A DNA stretch of 57,711 nt. Origin: Anabaena azotica FACHB-119. Lineage in GTDB: Bacteria > Cyanobacteriota > Cyanobacteriia > Cyanobacteriales > Nostocaceae. The stretch is taken from the NCBI RefSeq assembly GCF_014697625.1, contig NZ_JACJSG010000049.1:1-57711 (forward strand), read 5' to 3'. Below the pieces are notes generated by a model. That model searched no databases and was not told where the DNA came from. It saw only the letters and a program-made list of their open reading frames with translations. Made by a program: the position numbers and the translations under genes. Numbering within the stretch: position 1 is the first letter of the stretch; the number at the start of each line of letters is the position of its first letter. Positions 18,169-28,079 of the stretch are shown here, piece after piece.

Positions 18169-19419
18169 GATATTTACAGGTTCCCTAAATCCAAGGTGCA
18201 AATGTTTTGGCCCGTGGAATACAATATTATTTGCCCACTCAACTTTATCGTCTAATAACCTGAGTTCGGGTAAACGATTGAGTAAGACATTTAAGGCAAT
18301 TTGAGCTTCGGCGCGAGCTAAGGCAGAACCAAGGCAGAAGTGTATACCACTGCCAAAACCACAGTGCTTGTTGTCTTGACGTTGAATATCAAGGACATCA
18401 GGATTGACAAAGCGAGCCGGATCTCGGTTGGCTGAACCAAGTATTAACCCTACGCTGTCCCCACGTCTGATCAGTTTGCTGCCAATTTCAAAATCAGCAA
18501 AAGCCCAACGTGTTACCATTTGCACAGGGCTGTCATAACGTATCAGTTCCTCTACTGCTCCAGTAATAAGTTCTGGATGAGAACGCAATAATTTGAGTGC
18601 ATCTGGGTTACGCAGTAATGCTAGCGTTCCTTTACTAATTAAATTGATTGTAGTTTCGTGACCAGCTGTCAAAAGATGGATACATGTTGCTAGAACTTCT
18701 TCATCACTGAGTTTATCACCTTCATCTTGGGCTTTGACTAAAGCTGTGATTAAATCCTGACGTGGTTCGCTGTGCCGTTGGACAATTACCTGCTTAAAAT
18801 ATTCAATAAATCCCCAAGTTGCTTGTTCAGCTTTGGCATAAACTTCTGGTGAAGGAGTTAAGCGTGAAGCACTAGCGTGTTGTAAAGCCAACGCCCATTC
18901 TCGGAATAATGGGCGATCTTGCGGATCTACACCCAGCATAGTGGCAATTACCATAACTGGTAGAGGAAAGGCAAAATCGTCCACCAAGTCCATTTGACCA
19001 TTAGCTTGCACCTGATCCAACAAACTATCAGCAATGTCAAAGATGACTGGACGAATATTTTCAATCATCTTAGGGGAAAAGACCTTATTAACGAGCGATC
19101 GCAATCTTGTATGGTCTGGCGGATCTCTAAACACCATCCAATTGTTGACCACCGTTCTAAACCCTCGATAAGCAGGTGGTACTGGTGCGCCTTCACCATC
19201 ATCCCGCACTTTTGCCGCTTCACGACCGAATTTAGGGCTTTCCAGCACCTGCATCACATCTTGATAACGAAAAAGATACCAACTACCAGATAAGCGGGGG
19301 TTGGCTGCAAGTCCCCAATGAACAGGATCTAGCTCTCTATAGCGTCGGTAGAATGTATAAGGGTCTTGAATAACTTCCGGTATAAATGGGTTTAATCTCT
19401 CAACGGTAGAAACTGTCAT
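18163..19419 (-). CDS. Cytochrome P450, StaP/RebP-like role proposed
   Basis: 418 residues, soluble bacterial type with no membrane anchor. The I-helix oxygen-binding motif AGHET lies at 252-256, the ExxR motif EELIR at 290-294, and the heme loop FGSGIHFC with proximal Cys362. In indolocarbazole clusters a P450 of this size (StaP/RebP) makes the aryl-aryl bond and decarboxylates chromopyrrolic acid. The family itself does not prove that reaction, and other oxidations are possible. It is the last gene of the eleven-gene block, 60 bp after the GST-like gene, and needs a ferredoxin encoded elsewhere. ATG 19419. Confidence 0.85.
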   Translation of the reverse strand: MTVSTVERLNPFIPEVIQDPYTFYRRYRELDPVHWGLAANPRLSGSWYLFRYQDVMQVLESPKFGREAAKVRDDGEGAPVPPAYRGFRTVVNNWMVFRDPPDHTRLRSLVNKVFSPKMIENIRPVIFDIADSLLDQVQANGQMDLVDDFAFPLPVMVIATMLGVDPQDRPLFREWALALQHASASRLTPSPEVYAKAEQATWGFIEYFKQVIVQRHSEPRQDLITALVKAQDEGDKLSDEEVLATCIHLLTAGHETTINLISKGTLALLRNPDALKLLRSHPELITGAVEELIRYDSPVQMVTRWAFADFEIGSKLIRRGDSVGLILGSANRDPARFVNPDVLDIQRQDNKHCGFGSGIHFCLGSALARAEAQIALNVLLNRLPELRLLDDKVEWANNIVFHGPKHLHLGFREPVNIS

Positions 19420-19479
19420 TATTTTAGTATCCTATCATTAGATATACAGAGGGCAGAAGAAATTCTTTTGCCCTCTACT

Positions 19480-20166
19480 TTAGGTTGTTGGTACTGCTTC
19501 CAAAGGCGGCAATTCTAAAGGATATTGCAGTGCAGCTAGCATCTGCTTCATTTGCTCGTACCCATAATTTTGCACTTGCACTACAGAAGGTCTTGACTCT
19601 AAACGCCTCACATAATCTGTCAAATTGGGTAAATGCTGATAGCTGTAAACCATCCGCAAATATGTCAGAGTAGGAGCAGCAGCACAGTCTGCCAAGGAAA
19701 ATTCTTCACCAGCTAACCAAGTACGCCCTTGAAGTTTATCCTCCAAAAGAGCGCAGGCTGTTTCTAATAGCCTTTTGGCTTTGATCACCTGTTTACCGCC
19801 TCGCTGATCAATTGGGCGTTGAGTGTCCGCAAATAATGCTTCACGTCCGCCGTTGATGTACACATCAACAACTCGTTCCAAAAGGCGAACCTCTAAAGCT
19901 AGCTCTGGATCTGTGGGAATTAGATGAGGTGCGTGAGGAAATTGTGCTTCTAAATATTGGATGATAATAGAAGCCTCAAAAATTACTTGACCATCATCAG
20001 TGATAAGGGTAGGAATTTTACCAAAAGGATTGATTTGCAGATAGTGCGATCGCACTTGTGGATCGAAAAGGTTCACCTGCCAGGGTGTAAAGTTAATACT
20101 TTTTTCCAAAAGCGCAATTAGCACTCGCTGACAGAAAGATGAACCAGGAGCATAATAAAGTTTCAT
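19480..20166 (-). CDS. Glutathione S-transferase family protein in the indole cluster
   Basis: 228 residues. The N-terminal thioredoxin-like domain (about 1-80) has the GST start YYAPGSSFCQRV, the cis-proline segment FGKIPTL and the glutathione-contacting FEAS. An all-helical C-terminal domain follows (EFSLADCAAAPTL). These enzymes add glutathione to electrophiles or isomerise or dehalogenate substrates. Lying between the O-methyltransferase and the P450, only 15 bp after the former, it may process or detoxify a reactive pathway intermediate. GSTs are not usual in the known indolocarbazole pathways. ATG 20166. Confidence 0.85.
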   Translation of the reverse strand: MKLYYAPGSSFCQRVLIALLEKSINFTPWQVNLFDPQVRSHYLQINPFGKIPTLITDDGQVIFEASIIIQYLEAQFPHAPHLIPTDPELALEVRLLERVVDVYINGGREALFADTQRPIDQRGGKQVIKAKRLLETACALLEDKLQGRTWLAGEEFSLADCAAAPTLTYLRMVYSYQHLPNLTDYVRRLESRPSVVQVQNYGYEQMKQMLAALQYPLELPPLEAVPTT

Positions 20167-20181
20167 TTTGGATTTGTGAAC

Positions 20182-21330
20182 TCAGTAGCTATTCATTGGT
20201 TTAGCTTCAATTACAGAAAGGTGCGATCGTGTTGGCACAATTTTTACTATCTTCAAGCCAGCTGTTTCTAAAAGTTCACTGTGTTGTTTTACTGTACGCT
20301 CTTTGCTGCTGTGAATGACCATCATGTTAAGGTCAAGTTTGAGCTTCATACGTTGCATTGCATCGTGATCAAAAATTACCGTCTCGGCTAACAGCAACCG
20401 GGACTGTGGTTTCATAGCTTGATGAATAGTTTTATATATTTGAACTACTTGCTCATCAGGCCAGTTGTGAATCACATTTTTCAGTAGATACGCATCGACA
20501 CCTGTGGGAACTGATTGAAAGAAATCACCAATCTGCAATTTTACCCGATTATCCATAGGGTCTTGTTGCCATTGTTCCTTAACTTCTGCCGTCAAGACAG
20601 CCTGTGTATCAAATAGAATACATTGCAATGAAGAATAGCGTTCAGCAATTTGTCTCAATAGATTGCCTTGTCCACCACCAATATCAGCTAGAGTACGGTA
20701 AACGGAAAAATCATAATCTTCAGCCACAGCTTGATCGAGGAGAATGCTGAGAGAAGCCATACTCTGATTATATATATCAGCAAAGTCTGAATATAGACTG
20801 TGATACTTAAAAAAAGGCGTATTGTAAGTAGAGGTAAAGGTATTCTCACCTGTTTTCACAGTATGTAGTAGATTAGCCCAGACGTTATAAGTCTCCTCAT
20901 TGTATAAAAGCACTACAGGGCGCAAAGATTGGGGATGATAGCTAACCAGTAATTCCGAAACCTGGGTTAAGGTATATCTGCCGAGATGATCCTGTCCAAA
21001 AATCCCTAATTCGCACAGGTAGCGCATGATCCGCGCTAAGGGGTCAGCCTGAACCTTGAGTTCTTCAGCTAATGTTTGAATATGTTTAGGGCTATCAACT
21101 AAACAGTCTGCCACTTTTAATTTAGCCACCACATATAAGCATTGCCCCTGCTGAAAAGAACTTACCATGTCCAACAAACGAGCATTGGCTGGAATTTGAG
21201 ATTCTATAAATTTAGTTAATTTGTTAGCCAGCCAGTTGCCCAACTTATGCTCAAGCCAGGAAGGTAAGGAAACGGAAGCTAGATTTTTAGCTGAATTTTC
21301 CTGGGGTTTGGAAGAAATTACTGTTGTCAC
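20182..21330 (-). CDS. SAM-dependent O-methyltransferase (acetylserotonin-OMT type)
   Basis: The open frame begins at TTG 21342, but the GTG at 21330 is preceded by GAGG with 6-nt spacing and is chosen (382 residues). An N-terminal dimerisation/winged-helix region (about 60-140) is followed by the SAM loop LADIGGGQGNLL, an acidic IGDFFQ turn, and LLKNVIHNWPDE with the His that acts as catalytic base in this family. These enzymes methylate phenolic or N/O groups of aromatic natural products, so it is the likely tailoring methylase of the bisindole product. It lies between the FAD monooxygenase and the GST-like gene. Confidence 0.87.
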   Translation of the reverse strand: MTTVISSKPQENSAKNLASVSLPSWLEHKLGNWLANKLTKFIESQIPANARLLDMVSSFQQGQCLYVVAKLKVADCLVDSPKHIQTLAEELKVQADPLARIMRYLCELGIFGQDHLGRYTLTQVSELLVSYHPQSLRPVVLLYNEETYNVWANLLHTVKTGENTFTSTYNTPFFKYHSLYSDFADIYNQSMASLSILLDQAVAEDYDFSVYRTLADIGGGQGNLLRQIAERYSSLQCILFDTQAVLTAEVKEQWQQDPMDNRVKLQIGDFFQSVPTGVDAYLLKNVIHNWPDEQVVQIYKTIHQAMKPQSRLLLAETVIFDHDAMQRMKLKLDLNMMVIHSSKERTVKQHSELLETAGLKIVKIVPTRSHLSVIEAKPMNSY

Positions 21331-21370
21331 TATACGCCTCAAAGATATCTGTAGCTGAATTTAGAGTAAT

Positions 21371-22978
21371 TTAGAAGTAGCCTCTTATACGGTCAATCAC
21401 TCCAGTTGGATCATCAGGCAAACTATCGCCTCTCCAAGCTACGTGTCCGTCGGGGCGTACTAAAACATAAGCACGCTCATAAATATTGGCAATGTCAGGA
21501 TTGTTGATTTGGATGCTTGTAAAAGGTACAGATTTTTGCTGACAAGTTTTTGCAAAGTTTTCTACCCCTTGTTGTCCTTGGAAACACATCAAGACAAAAT
21601 GATGACCAAATAAATCCAAGGTAGATTTACCAGGTTCTAACCAAGCATGAGGCGCTCGACAGCCTGGGTAGCTACTTTGCGTCCACTGGTGGGGATCGTT
21701 AGTAGGTAGTGGACAGTTATCAGGAATAATAGCAGGCGATTCGTAACGGAAACCGAAATGAATTCCTGGTGCTTCAAATTCCCTGCGTACATCACTGTGT
21801 TCCATTTTTTCAGCCATTTGTTGGCGTGCTTGCTCACCTGCGGGAGAGTCGTCCATGATTTCTGGAGCCAAGGTGCGTTTAAGAGTACGTTGTAAGTTAA
21901 CGTTTGCTTCTTCCATATTTCGCAAAGCAATAGGACGGCGCTCAGTTTCGTAGGTGTCAAGTAGGTTAGAACCTGCCCAGCCTTTGAGAACAGCCGCCAA
22001 CTTCCAACCTAGATCGGCTGCATCAGCAATACCAGTGTTCATACCAAAACCACCAGAAGGTGATAGTGTATGAGCAGAATCCCCAACAAAGAAGATGCGA
22101 TCGCTACGGAAATTTTCAGCAACTCGGTGAGTAAGATACCACTGAACGCTGGAAAGTATTTTTATCGGTGTATTAATACCTAATGCCTCTTCAACCGCTT
22201 CTTGCGGATCGCGCGTTTCGCCGTCTACTTGTGGAACTGCTGTTAAGCGGTACAAGCCTTTACCGTCAATGGAGCGCAGAGGATAGCGCAACCTTTTGGG
22301 GTTGACCATATAAAAGACCAAAGCTTTACGTGAACCTAAAATTTCTGGTAACTCTGGAGCTTGAAAAAGAATGTTTTGAAATACTCTGGTGGGGTGATAT
22401 GCTGGAGCATCTACGCCACAAGCCTTACGGATGAGGCTTTTAGCACCATCGCAAGCTACCAAATATTTGGCTTGAATTGTCTGTGTATTTCCACTCTCCA
22501 GATATGTAACTTGAGCGACTACACCATCATCTTGCTGCTCAAATTTCTCCATACGGCAGCAAAGACGTACCAGCCCATCAGGATATTTACCTAAGTTACT
22601 TATTAATAAAGGTATTAACCAGTGGTGCGGGCAAGGATGTTCTGGTTCTGGTGTGTAAACAGGTAATGGTCTTTCGCCAGCAGAGGGAAAATTCAGCCGG
22701 AAAATTTCATGACCAGCAACGGTTGTTACCCAAGCAATATCTAGAGGATGGTCGTAAGGCCAACCGGCATCGCGTAGTTGCTGGGCAATTCCCCAACGAC
22801 GAAAAAGTTCCATTGACCTTGGCCCAACAGTACCTACTTTGGGATGGCTAATCACTCCATCGGATTCTTCAATAACGATGCAGTCAATTCCTTGGTAACG
22901 TAGTTCTAAGGCCATGGCTAAACCAACAGGGCCGCCACCAACAATTAAAACATCTGTGTTAATAGTTGTGTTATTCAT
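21371..22978 (-). CDS. FAD-dependent aromatic monooxygenase, RebC/StaC-like
   Basis: 535 residues, PHBH-class flavoprotein. FAD-binding GGGPVGLAMALEL lies near residue 14, the DG motif VACDGAKSLIRKACG in the middle, and the GD motif FFVGDSAHTLSPSGGFGMN binds the FAD ribityl chain. The C-terminal thioredoxin-like extension begins with PGCRAPHAWLEPG, as in RebC and PgaE-type enzymes. In rebeccamycin and staurosporine pathways RebC/StaC steer the P450 product to the final aglycone. Here it sits directly after the RebD-like gene, which supports that role, though simple hydroxylation (VioC/VioD-like) cannot be excluded. ATG 22978. Confidence 0.85.
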   Translation of the reverse strand: MNNTTINTDVLIVGGGPVGLAMALELRYQGIDCIVIEESDGVISHPKVGTVGPRSMELFRRWGIAQQLRDAGWPYDHPLDIAWVTTVAGHEIFRLNFPSAGERPLPVYTPEPEHPCPHHWLIPLLISNLGKYPDGLVRLCCRMEKFEQQDDGVVAQVTYLESGNTQTIQAKYLVACDGAKSLIRKACGVDAPAYHPTRVFQNILFQAPELPEILGSRKALVFYMVNPKRLRYPLRSIDGKGLYRLTAVPQVDGETRDPQEAVEEALGINTPIKILSSVQWYLTHRVAENFRSDRIFFVGDSAHTLSPSGGFGMNTGIADAADLGWKLAAVLKGWAGSNLLDTYETERRPIALRNMEEANVNLQRTLKRTLAPEIMDDSPAGEQARQQMAEKMEHSDVRREFEAPGIHFGFRYESPAIIPDNCPLPTNDPHQWTQSSYPGCRAPHAWLEPGKSTLDLFGHHFVLMCFQGQQGVENFAKTCQQKSVPFTSIQINNPDIANIYERAYVLVRPDGHVAWRGDSLPDDPTGVIDRIRGYF

Positions 22979-23074
22979 ATGTATAAATTTGTTGTGATTA
23001 AATTGGGTGATTACTAACTTGAAGCGGATCTCAGAGAAATAACACTTTCATCTTGAGCCAGCAAACTTCTTGCC

Positions 23075-26000
23075 CTAATGAAGTAGCCTTTGGGGATTAT
23101 TGGCGAAATCTGCAAAAAATGTGGTGTAAAAATCGAACATCTCATAAATAGTGCTGGGAATCGCTTCACATTCCCTAGCTTGATGGCTTAAACGCTCAAA
23201 TCGCCGGGCGATCGCTTCACAAGCAACTTCTGGTGTAGAGATATACATGGGCATGGCAATCTCAAAGCTCGGCCCTGCTGTCTTACCACGTTTACCAGAA
23301 GGCATACTCATTAATATTTCCCCTAAAGGACGCATCATCCCTGTCATCACGTCGATGGCCGCATTCATAATTCTTGAGCGCCGCAAGCTGGCGGTGGGTG
23401 TTAAGCCAAAATGTTGCACCATCAGTTGCATCATAATGAAGTAACACTCGTCAAAAATTTGCATGACAGCACGGGTTTCGGGAACTGTAACAACGCTGCT
23501 ATTGTGATCCCGATAATGGAGTGTGGGATTACGTAATGCAGGATAGGCTGGGTTCCAAGGGATGGGACAATCTGTATTTTGAATTTGCTGTTGAGCTAAT
23601 GCGTCAGCCATGCGTCGGTATTGCTGGAAGTGAGATTCTTCAAACTTGGGTGAATTGGGGTCGCATCCCTCTCCCTGTTCAACGATAAAATCTATGGCAA
23701 ACAAGGCGCTTTCTACATCGTCAACTTGTAACTGATAATCTGGATGGACTTTGTTGAAGTCTTCCCGCAAAAATAAATGATGTTCGCCGCCGACACGACC
23801 CTTTTTGACAACAAATAAATCTGGGATATTCTCGATCGCTTGGCGGATTTGCCGATACAATTCACTCAACGAACCATAACCATGTAAACGGTCGGCTGTC
23901 GGATCATTTTCTTGGCGATCGCTATTTAAATCTTTTTCCAAAAAGTCAGGCAATTCAAAGCGCATGAAGCGTTGTATAGTCGCCGCACTCAAAGGTTCAA
24001 GGGCAAAATCCACTTCTATAGGAAAGCGACGATTCATTTCACTAAAGTTGGGTGTTGCTGGATAAAAAGGCTCACCCATCGCTATGAGGATATTATTTAC
24101 CATCAAAAAGTGGATCATTTCCTCATGAGAAACTTCCAGCAATACTCCTCGCATTCCGTAATCACGCTTTTCTTCGCCGTTACCACAAGCTAGGCTTAGT
24201 TGTTCTGGTGTCCATAAACCGCGACGCACATATTCCTTACCTGTAACATAGTTGGGGATGGAATAAGCGGCATAAATGTATTGCAGCATTACTGCTACTT
24301 CTAATTCAGCCGCATGGCGTAAAGCGCTCACCAATTCCTCACGAGTTTGAATCAAGCGTTGAGTACGCTTTGGCGCTGGTTGAGCATCAGGCACATAACC
24401 CACTAACTGCTGATTATGCAGAAATTTACGTAGAAGCATAGCCTTTGGTGCTGATAAATCTCGTGATGGCGGCATATAGTATGTTTGATGGCGATTTTCG
24501 GGGTCGCACATTTGCCACATTAACCGGGCGTAAGTTTCTACCTTGCAGCGATCAGCCAGACTGAAAACTTCTGCTTTCATAAAAGAAAAGCACAGTTCGT
24601 AATAAGCCAAGATATGTTCATAAATCAGGTTGAAGTTGACTGCTTCATCTTCAACTTCTTCTAAATGCCAGTCGTTGGTCAATACTCGCACAGCAAAGGA
24701 ACCAGCACTAGACCAGAAACCAAGCAAATTATCGTTATCGTAAGCAATGATTGCTTGGTCGGGATGATTGGGTTCACAAGGTAGCTCATCAGCTTGAGCC
24801 GACAACAAAATACGTGTTGTTCCTGATTGGATACCGCGTAGAGTTACCCACCCACGCCCCTGTGAGTTAGTGGAAATTACACAATTAACAGCAAAATCGT
24901 TTATTTCTTCCCGCTTACCTGGTTTGAAATGGACGATGTTCAGTTGAGAACTGGCGGGAAAGTGGAAACATTCACCAGCATTTGCAGGGTCGCGCTCAAA
25001 TTCGTAACGTATCTGGGGCAATCCTTTGGGATTGTAGAATTGTCGCAAATAAACAGTTTCAATAGGTGCAGGACGACCCCGCACAAAGGAGCGTATTTCT
25101 ATTTCTGGTGTATAGTCCTTGCCACGCTGTAAGTCAGCAAAATCTAAAAACAGACAACCGTCATCTACCTGAAGATTTATTTCTTTTTCTTGGGCAAGAA
25201 TTTGTCCTTGTCGGTCTACAATACACAAACCTTGCTGTTCAATTTCTGTCTGTAGATTTTCAAAAGGTTCTGCTAGTGGTACATCTACAATGCCGCTTGT
25301 GAGATGATGTGCCTCTTTTTGGTAAGCTGCGCTAGGAATGCGTGCTACTAGACGTTGGCTTGTAATTGTGCGTAATTCCAAGTCACCAAAATCAAGTTTA
25401 GAAGCGATCGCATGAGTTGGCCCTGGCCCAGCTTTGACCGCCCGTCCCACACAAGGCACTGCAATCACCATATTCAAGCTAGCACATTGGGAATTTACCT
25501 GAACAGTCAGGTTAGATAAAGTTTTTCCCTCCCTTTCACCCTGTTTGTGAGCAGTCAACAACCGACCGTGAGGATAGGTACTCATTTCACCCTCACACCA
25601 CAAACCGATACTTCCATGCAGTTCCCAAAAAGTTGCTGAATCTGGCTGCATTGGGCTGGACATATTGCTAACGCTAAACTGTACAACCAAACCCAATACA
25701 TCATCACGGTTCATTGCCTCACGTAACAAAGATACCGTCGGTGAAAGTGCAGTTTCTTCATTCCACAGCAAATCTTTAGCTGTTTTAGGAATCGTGAACT
25801 GATGTACAGCCGCCCGTTGAAACTCGCTATTGAGACAATGGGGAGGTAATTCGCGGATATGGTGAAAATCGTGCCAGCGACTAGGCTGCATACCTACAAC
25901 AGGAGCCGAAAGCATATTTGGCACTTCATGGGAATTGCCCAACCGCCCAAAAGTTAACTGTCCTACCATAATTGTAGATGTCCAGTTTGAGGCAGGATCG

Positions 26001-26410
26001 CAGTCAAAAATCCGCGCCCGATTGAAGGTAGTTCCCAAATATTCGTTGTAGTGACCCCACATATCAACGCTACGCCCCACTACTGGGTCGTTTTGGTCAA
26101 TTTCCCCAAAACTGCGTTGGGTACTAACAATTTTTGCATCGATCGCAAAATGACCGTTACCGCCAAAATCCCATCCCATCGCCATGCTGAAAGGGCCGTT
26201 TTCATCCCATTCCCCTGCGGCGTTGAACCGAGGCCCTAATTTATATAGATATTCGTGGAATTCTGATAAAGAACGACGATGATCAAAGCGCTCCCCGTTC
26301 ATATAAACAGTATTGCTACTTAGATCAACTAAACCGTTTTTTTGTCCTGTGGGTGCATGAATACGGGCAAAACCCTGAAAATGTAGACGGGGAAAATCTA
26401 AGATGCTCAT
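23075..26410 (-). CDS. Iminopyruvate dimer synthase, RebD/StaD/VioB-like
   Basis: The frame opens at a TTG (26446) but the ATG at 26410, giving MSILDFPRLHFQGF, matches how this family begins and yields 1111 residues, close to StaD-type enzymes. The large N-terminal half has no common domain. Around residues 690-800 lies a ferritin-like helical segment with AELEVAVMLQYIYAAY and EVSHEEMIHFLMVNN, giving the E and ExxH metal ligands of the VioB/RebD family. Family members couple two indole-3-pyruvate imines to chromopyrrolic acid (RebD/StaD) or a shunt dimer (VioB). Next to a tryptophan oxidase gene this is the diagnostic enzyme of the cluster. Confidence 0.9.
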   Translation of the reverse strand: MSILDFPRLHFQGFARIHAPTGQKNGLVDLSSNTVYMNGERFDHRRSLSEFHEYLYKLGPRFNAAGEWDENGPFSMAMGWDFGGNGHFAIDAKIVSTQRSFGEIDQNDPVVGRSVDMWGHYNEYLGTTFNRARIFDCDPASNWTSTIMVGQLTFGRLGNSHEVPNMLSAPVVGMQPSRWHDFHHIRELPPHCLNSEFQRAAVHQFTIPKTAKDLLWNEETALSPTVSLLREAMNRDDVLGLVVQFSVSNMSSPMQPDSATFWELHGSIGLWCEGEMSTYPHGRLLTAHKQGEREGKTLSNLTVQVNSQCASLNMVIAVPCVGRAVKAGPGPTHAIASKLDFGDLELRTITSQRLVARIPSAAYQKEAHHLTSGIVDVPLAEPFENLQTEIEQQGLCIVDRQGQILAQEKEINLQVDDGCLFLDFADLQRGKDYTPEIEIRSFVRGRPAPIETVYLRQFYNPKGLPQIRYEFERDPANAGECFHFPASSQLNIVHFKPGKREEINDFAVNCVISTNSQGRGWVTLRGIQSGTTRILLSAQADELPCEPNHPDQAIIAYDNDNLLGFWSSAGSFAVRVLTNDWHLEEVEDEAVNFNLIYEHILAYYELCFSFMKAEVFSLADRCKVETYARLMWQMCDPENRHQTYYMPPSRDLSAPKAMLLRKFLHNQQLVGYVPDAQPAPKRTQRLIQTREELVSALRHAAELEVAVMLQYIYAAYSIPNYVTGKEYVRRGLWTPEQLSLACGNGEEKRDYGMRGVLLEVSHEEMIHFLMVNNILIAMGEPFYPATPNFSEMNRRFPIEVDFALEPLSAATIQRFMRFELPDFLEKDLNSDRQENDPTADRLHGYGSLSELYRQIRQAIENIPDLFVVKKGRVGGEHHLFLREDFNKVHPDYQLQVDDVESALFAIDFIVEQGEGCDPNSPKFEESHFQQYRRMADALAQQQIQNTDCPIPWNPAYPALRNPTLHYRDHNSSVVTVPETRAVMQIFDECYFIMMQLMVQHFGLTPTASLRRSRIMNAAIDVMTGMMRPLGEILMSMPSGKRGKTAGPSFEIAMPMYISTPEVACEAIARRFERLSHQARECEAIPSTIYEMFDFYTTFFADFANNPQRLLH

Positions 26411-26487
26411 AATAACTTTTTCAAAAAGGCAGGAAATGGGAAACAAGCAACAAGGGACTGGAGGCAGAAAAAACTGTACCCTGTCAC

Positions 26488-28029
26488 TTATGCCCTACCT
26501 ACTAATATGGGGGCTGTGACTTTACTACCAGACACCGATGGTATGGGAATTGTCGATGTTGTAACGGGTTTGTAAGCGGCAATATCGTAAACTGCCTCTA
26601 GAGAGGACTCGATCGCACCTTGAAGCCAAGCGGGAAATCTAGAGCAATGCTCACCTGCGAAAAACAGGGTGTTTTGGGGTCTGGCTGCTTCTAAATAATG
26701 GATGTGGTGGTTAGATTCACTGGTGATGTCGCCGCCCCAAGGAATAGAGCATCCACCCTGACTCCACTGGTAGTTACCCCAGGCGATCGTTGCCATGTCC
26801 AAAACCATACCAGGTTGCTCAATTTGCTGGTGCAGCTTGCTGACGGCGTTTTTAACGTAAGTATAGCGATCTGCTTCAGACATCATGCCCAAATGGTCTG
26901 CATCATCACCAATGGTATAACTAGCCAGCAATGTGCTACTAACAGTAGAAGCATTGTTCTTGATGGAAGGATAGTAAACTTGGCGAATACCTTCGTCGCT
27001 AAACGAAGCCCCACCTTTGATGCCATCTTTTTGCCAGAAGGGTTGGGCGCAGTGAAACAAAACTTTGGTAGCTGGACAGTAGAAGGTATTTTCAATAGAA
27101 GCCAGCTTTTTGTCGTCAAAACCACTCAGATCCATCTGACGCACGATAGAAAAAGGAATGGTACACAACACGTAATCACAACGACTTGTACGCAATTCGC
27201 CAGCTTCTAAAAAAGATACTTGCACATGGTCATTATTTATATGCAATCCCACCACTTGTTGATTGCATTTAATAGGACTCTTGATTGCCGCAGCCAGATG
27301 GTTGATGATTTGATCCATTCCTCCTTCTAGTTGCCATAAATCGTGACTTGTTTCCACCAGAATATCACTGAGGAACATATCAAGTGCCTTACTGCACCGC
27401 GCCCGTAAGCTAGGGTTCTGTTTGATTAAACTATGTAAATCTATAGTTTGGCCATCTTCGTTGAGATATGGCTCTAAATCTAACCTTTCTAACTCATCCA
27501 TCAATTTTGAGGTGAGGTCAGATTCTAGACTATCGCGTAAATTTCCAGGGGAGATAGTATCTACGATGGTTTTCAGCCAAGCTGCAAACAACTTAGTCTG
27601 ATAACTGTAACCTGTATTGGTAAAAATTTGGGGATAACGCTCTTGGAATAGTTGCGGTGCATCTTTCATCCGAAAAATATTACCCTGAATACTCATCAGA
27701 GCATTTGCTTCCTCAAACACGGTGACAAACTTGCACAACTTGTCTCCCAGTCCCAGTTCATTTATGTAGTGCAGAACAAATTTATGTTCATTAGGGATAC
27801 GCATGGCTCCGAGTTCCCCGTAAACAGATTTTGGACTATCTCCAAAGCGATGAGTCCAGACTCGGCCGCCAATACGTGAGCTGCCTTCTATGATATCTAC
27901 CTGATGCCCTAAACGCTCTAGTTCATAGGCTGCGATCAAACCTGCAATCCCAGCACCCAAGATGGTTACTCGCTTACCTTCTTGGTGATTGGCTAGTTTG
28001 CACATATCTAGCATTCTTTTAATATCCAT
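26488..28029 (-). CDS. FAD-dependent L-tryptophan oxidase, RebO/StaO/VioA-like
   Basis: 513 residues, flavin amine-oxidase fold. The Rossmann motif VTILGAGIAGLIAAYELE lies at about 21-38, followed by IIEGSSRIGGRVWTH. The substrate-side region has GELGAMRIP. The C-terminal FAD motif LFFAGEHCSRFPAWLQGAIESS lies near 455-478. Enzymes of this type oxidise L-tryptophan to indole-3-pyruvate imine with release of peroxide. AGGAG lies about 10 nt before ATG 28029. It directly follows trpD (50 bp) and precedes the dimer synthase (77 bp), so precursor supply and first oxidation are linked. Confidence 0.88.
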   Translation of the reverse strand: MDIKRMLDMCKLANHQEGKRVTILGAGIAGLIAAYELERLGHQVDIIEGSSRIGGRVWTHRFGDSPKSVYGELGAMRIPNEHKFVLHYINELGLGDKLCKFVTVFEEANALMSIQGNIFRMKDAPQLFQERYPQIFTNTGYSYQTKLFAAWLKTIVDTISPGNLRDSLESDLTSKLMDELERLDLEPYLNEDGQTIDLHSLIKQNPSLRARCSKALDMFLSDILVETSHDLWQLEGGMDQIINHLAAAIKSPIKCNQQVVGLHINNDHVQVSFLEAGELRTSRCDYVLCTIPFSIVRQMDLSGFDDKKLASIENTFYCPATKVLFHCAQPFWQKDGIKGGASFSDEGIRQVYYPSIKNNASTVSSTLLASYTIGDDADHLGMMSEADRYTYVKNAVSKLHQQIEQPGMVLDMATIAWGNYQWSQGGCSIPWGGDITSESNHHIHYLEAARPQNTLFFAGEHCSRFPAWLQGAIESSLEAVYDIAAYKPVTTSTIPIPSVSGSKVTAPILVGRA

Positions 28030-28079
28030 CAGATTAATACTCCTAACTATGTAGCTTGGCGGGAAAATATTACGTGTTT

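Noticed and set aside
18163..28029. Violacein pathway
   Set aside because: VioA- and VioB-like genes are present, but no VioE is found, and a P450 plus RebC-like enzyme point to the indolocarbazole branch.
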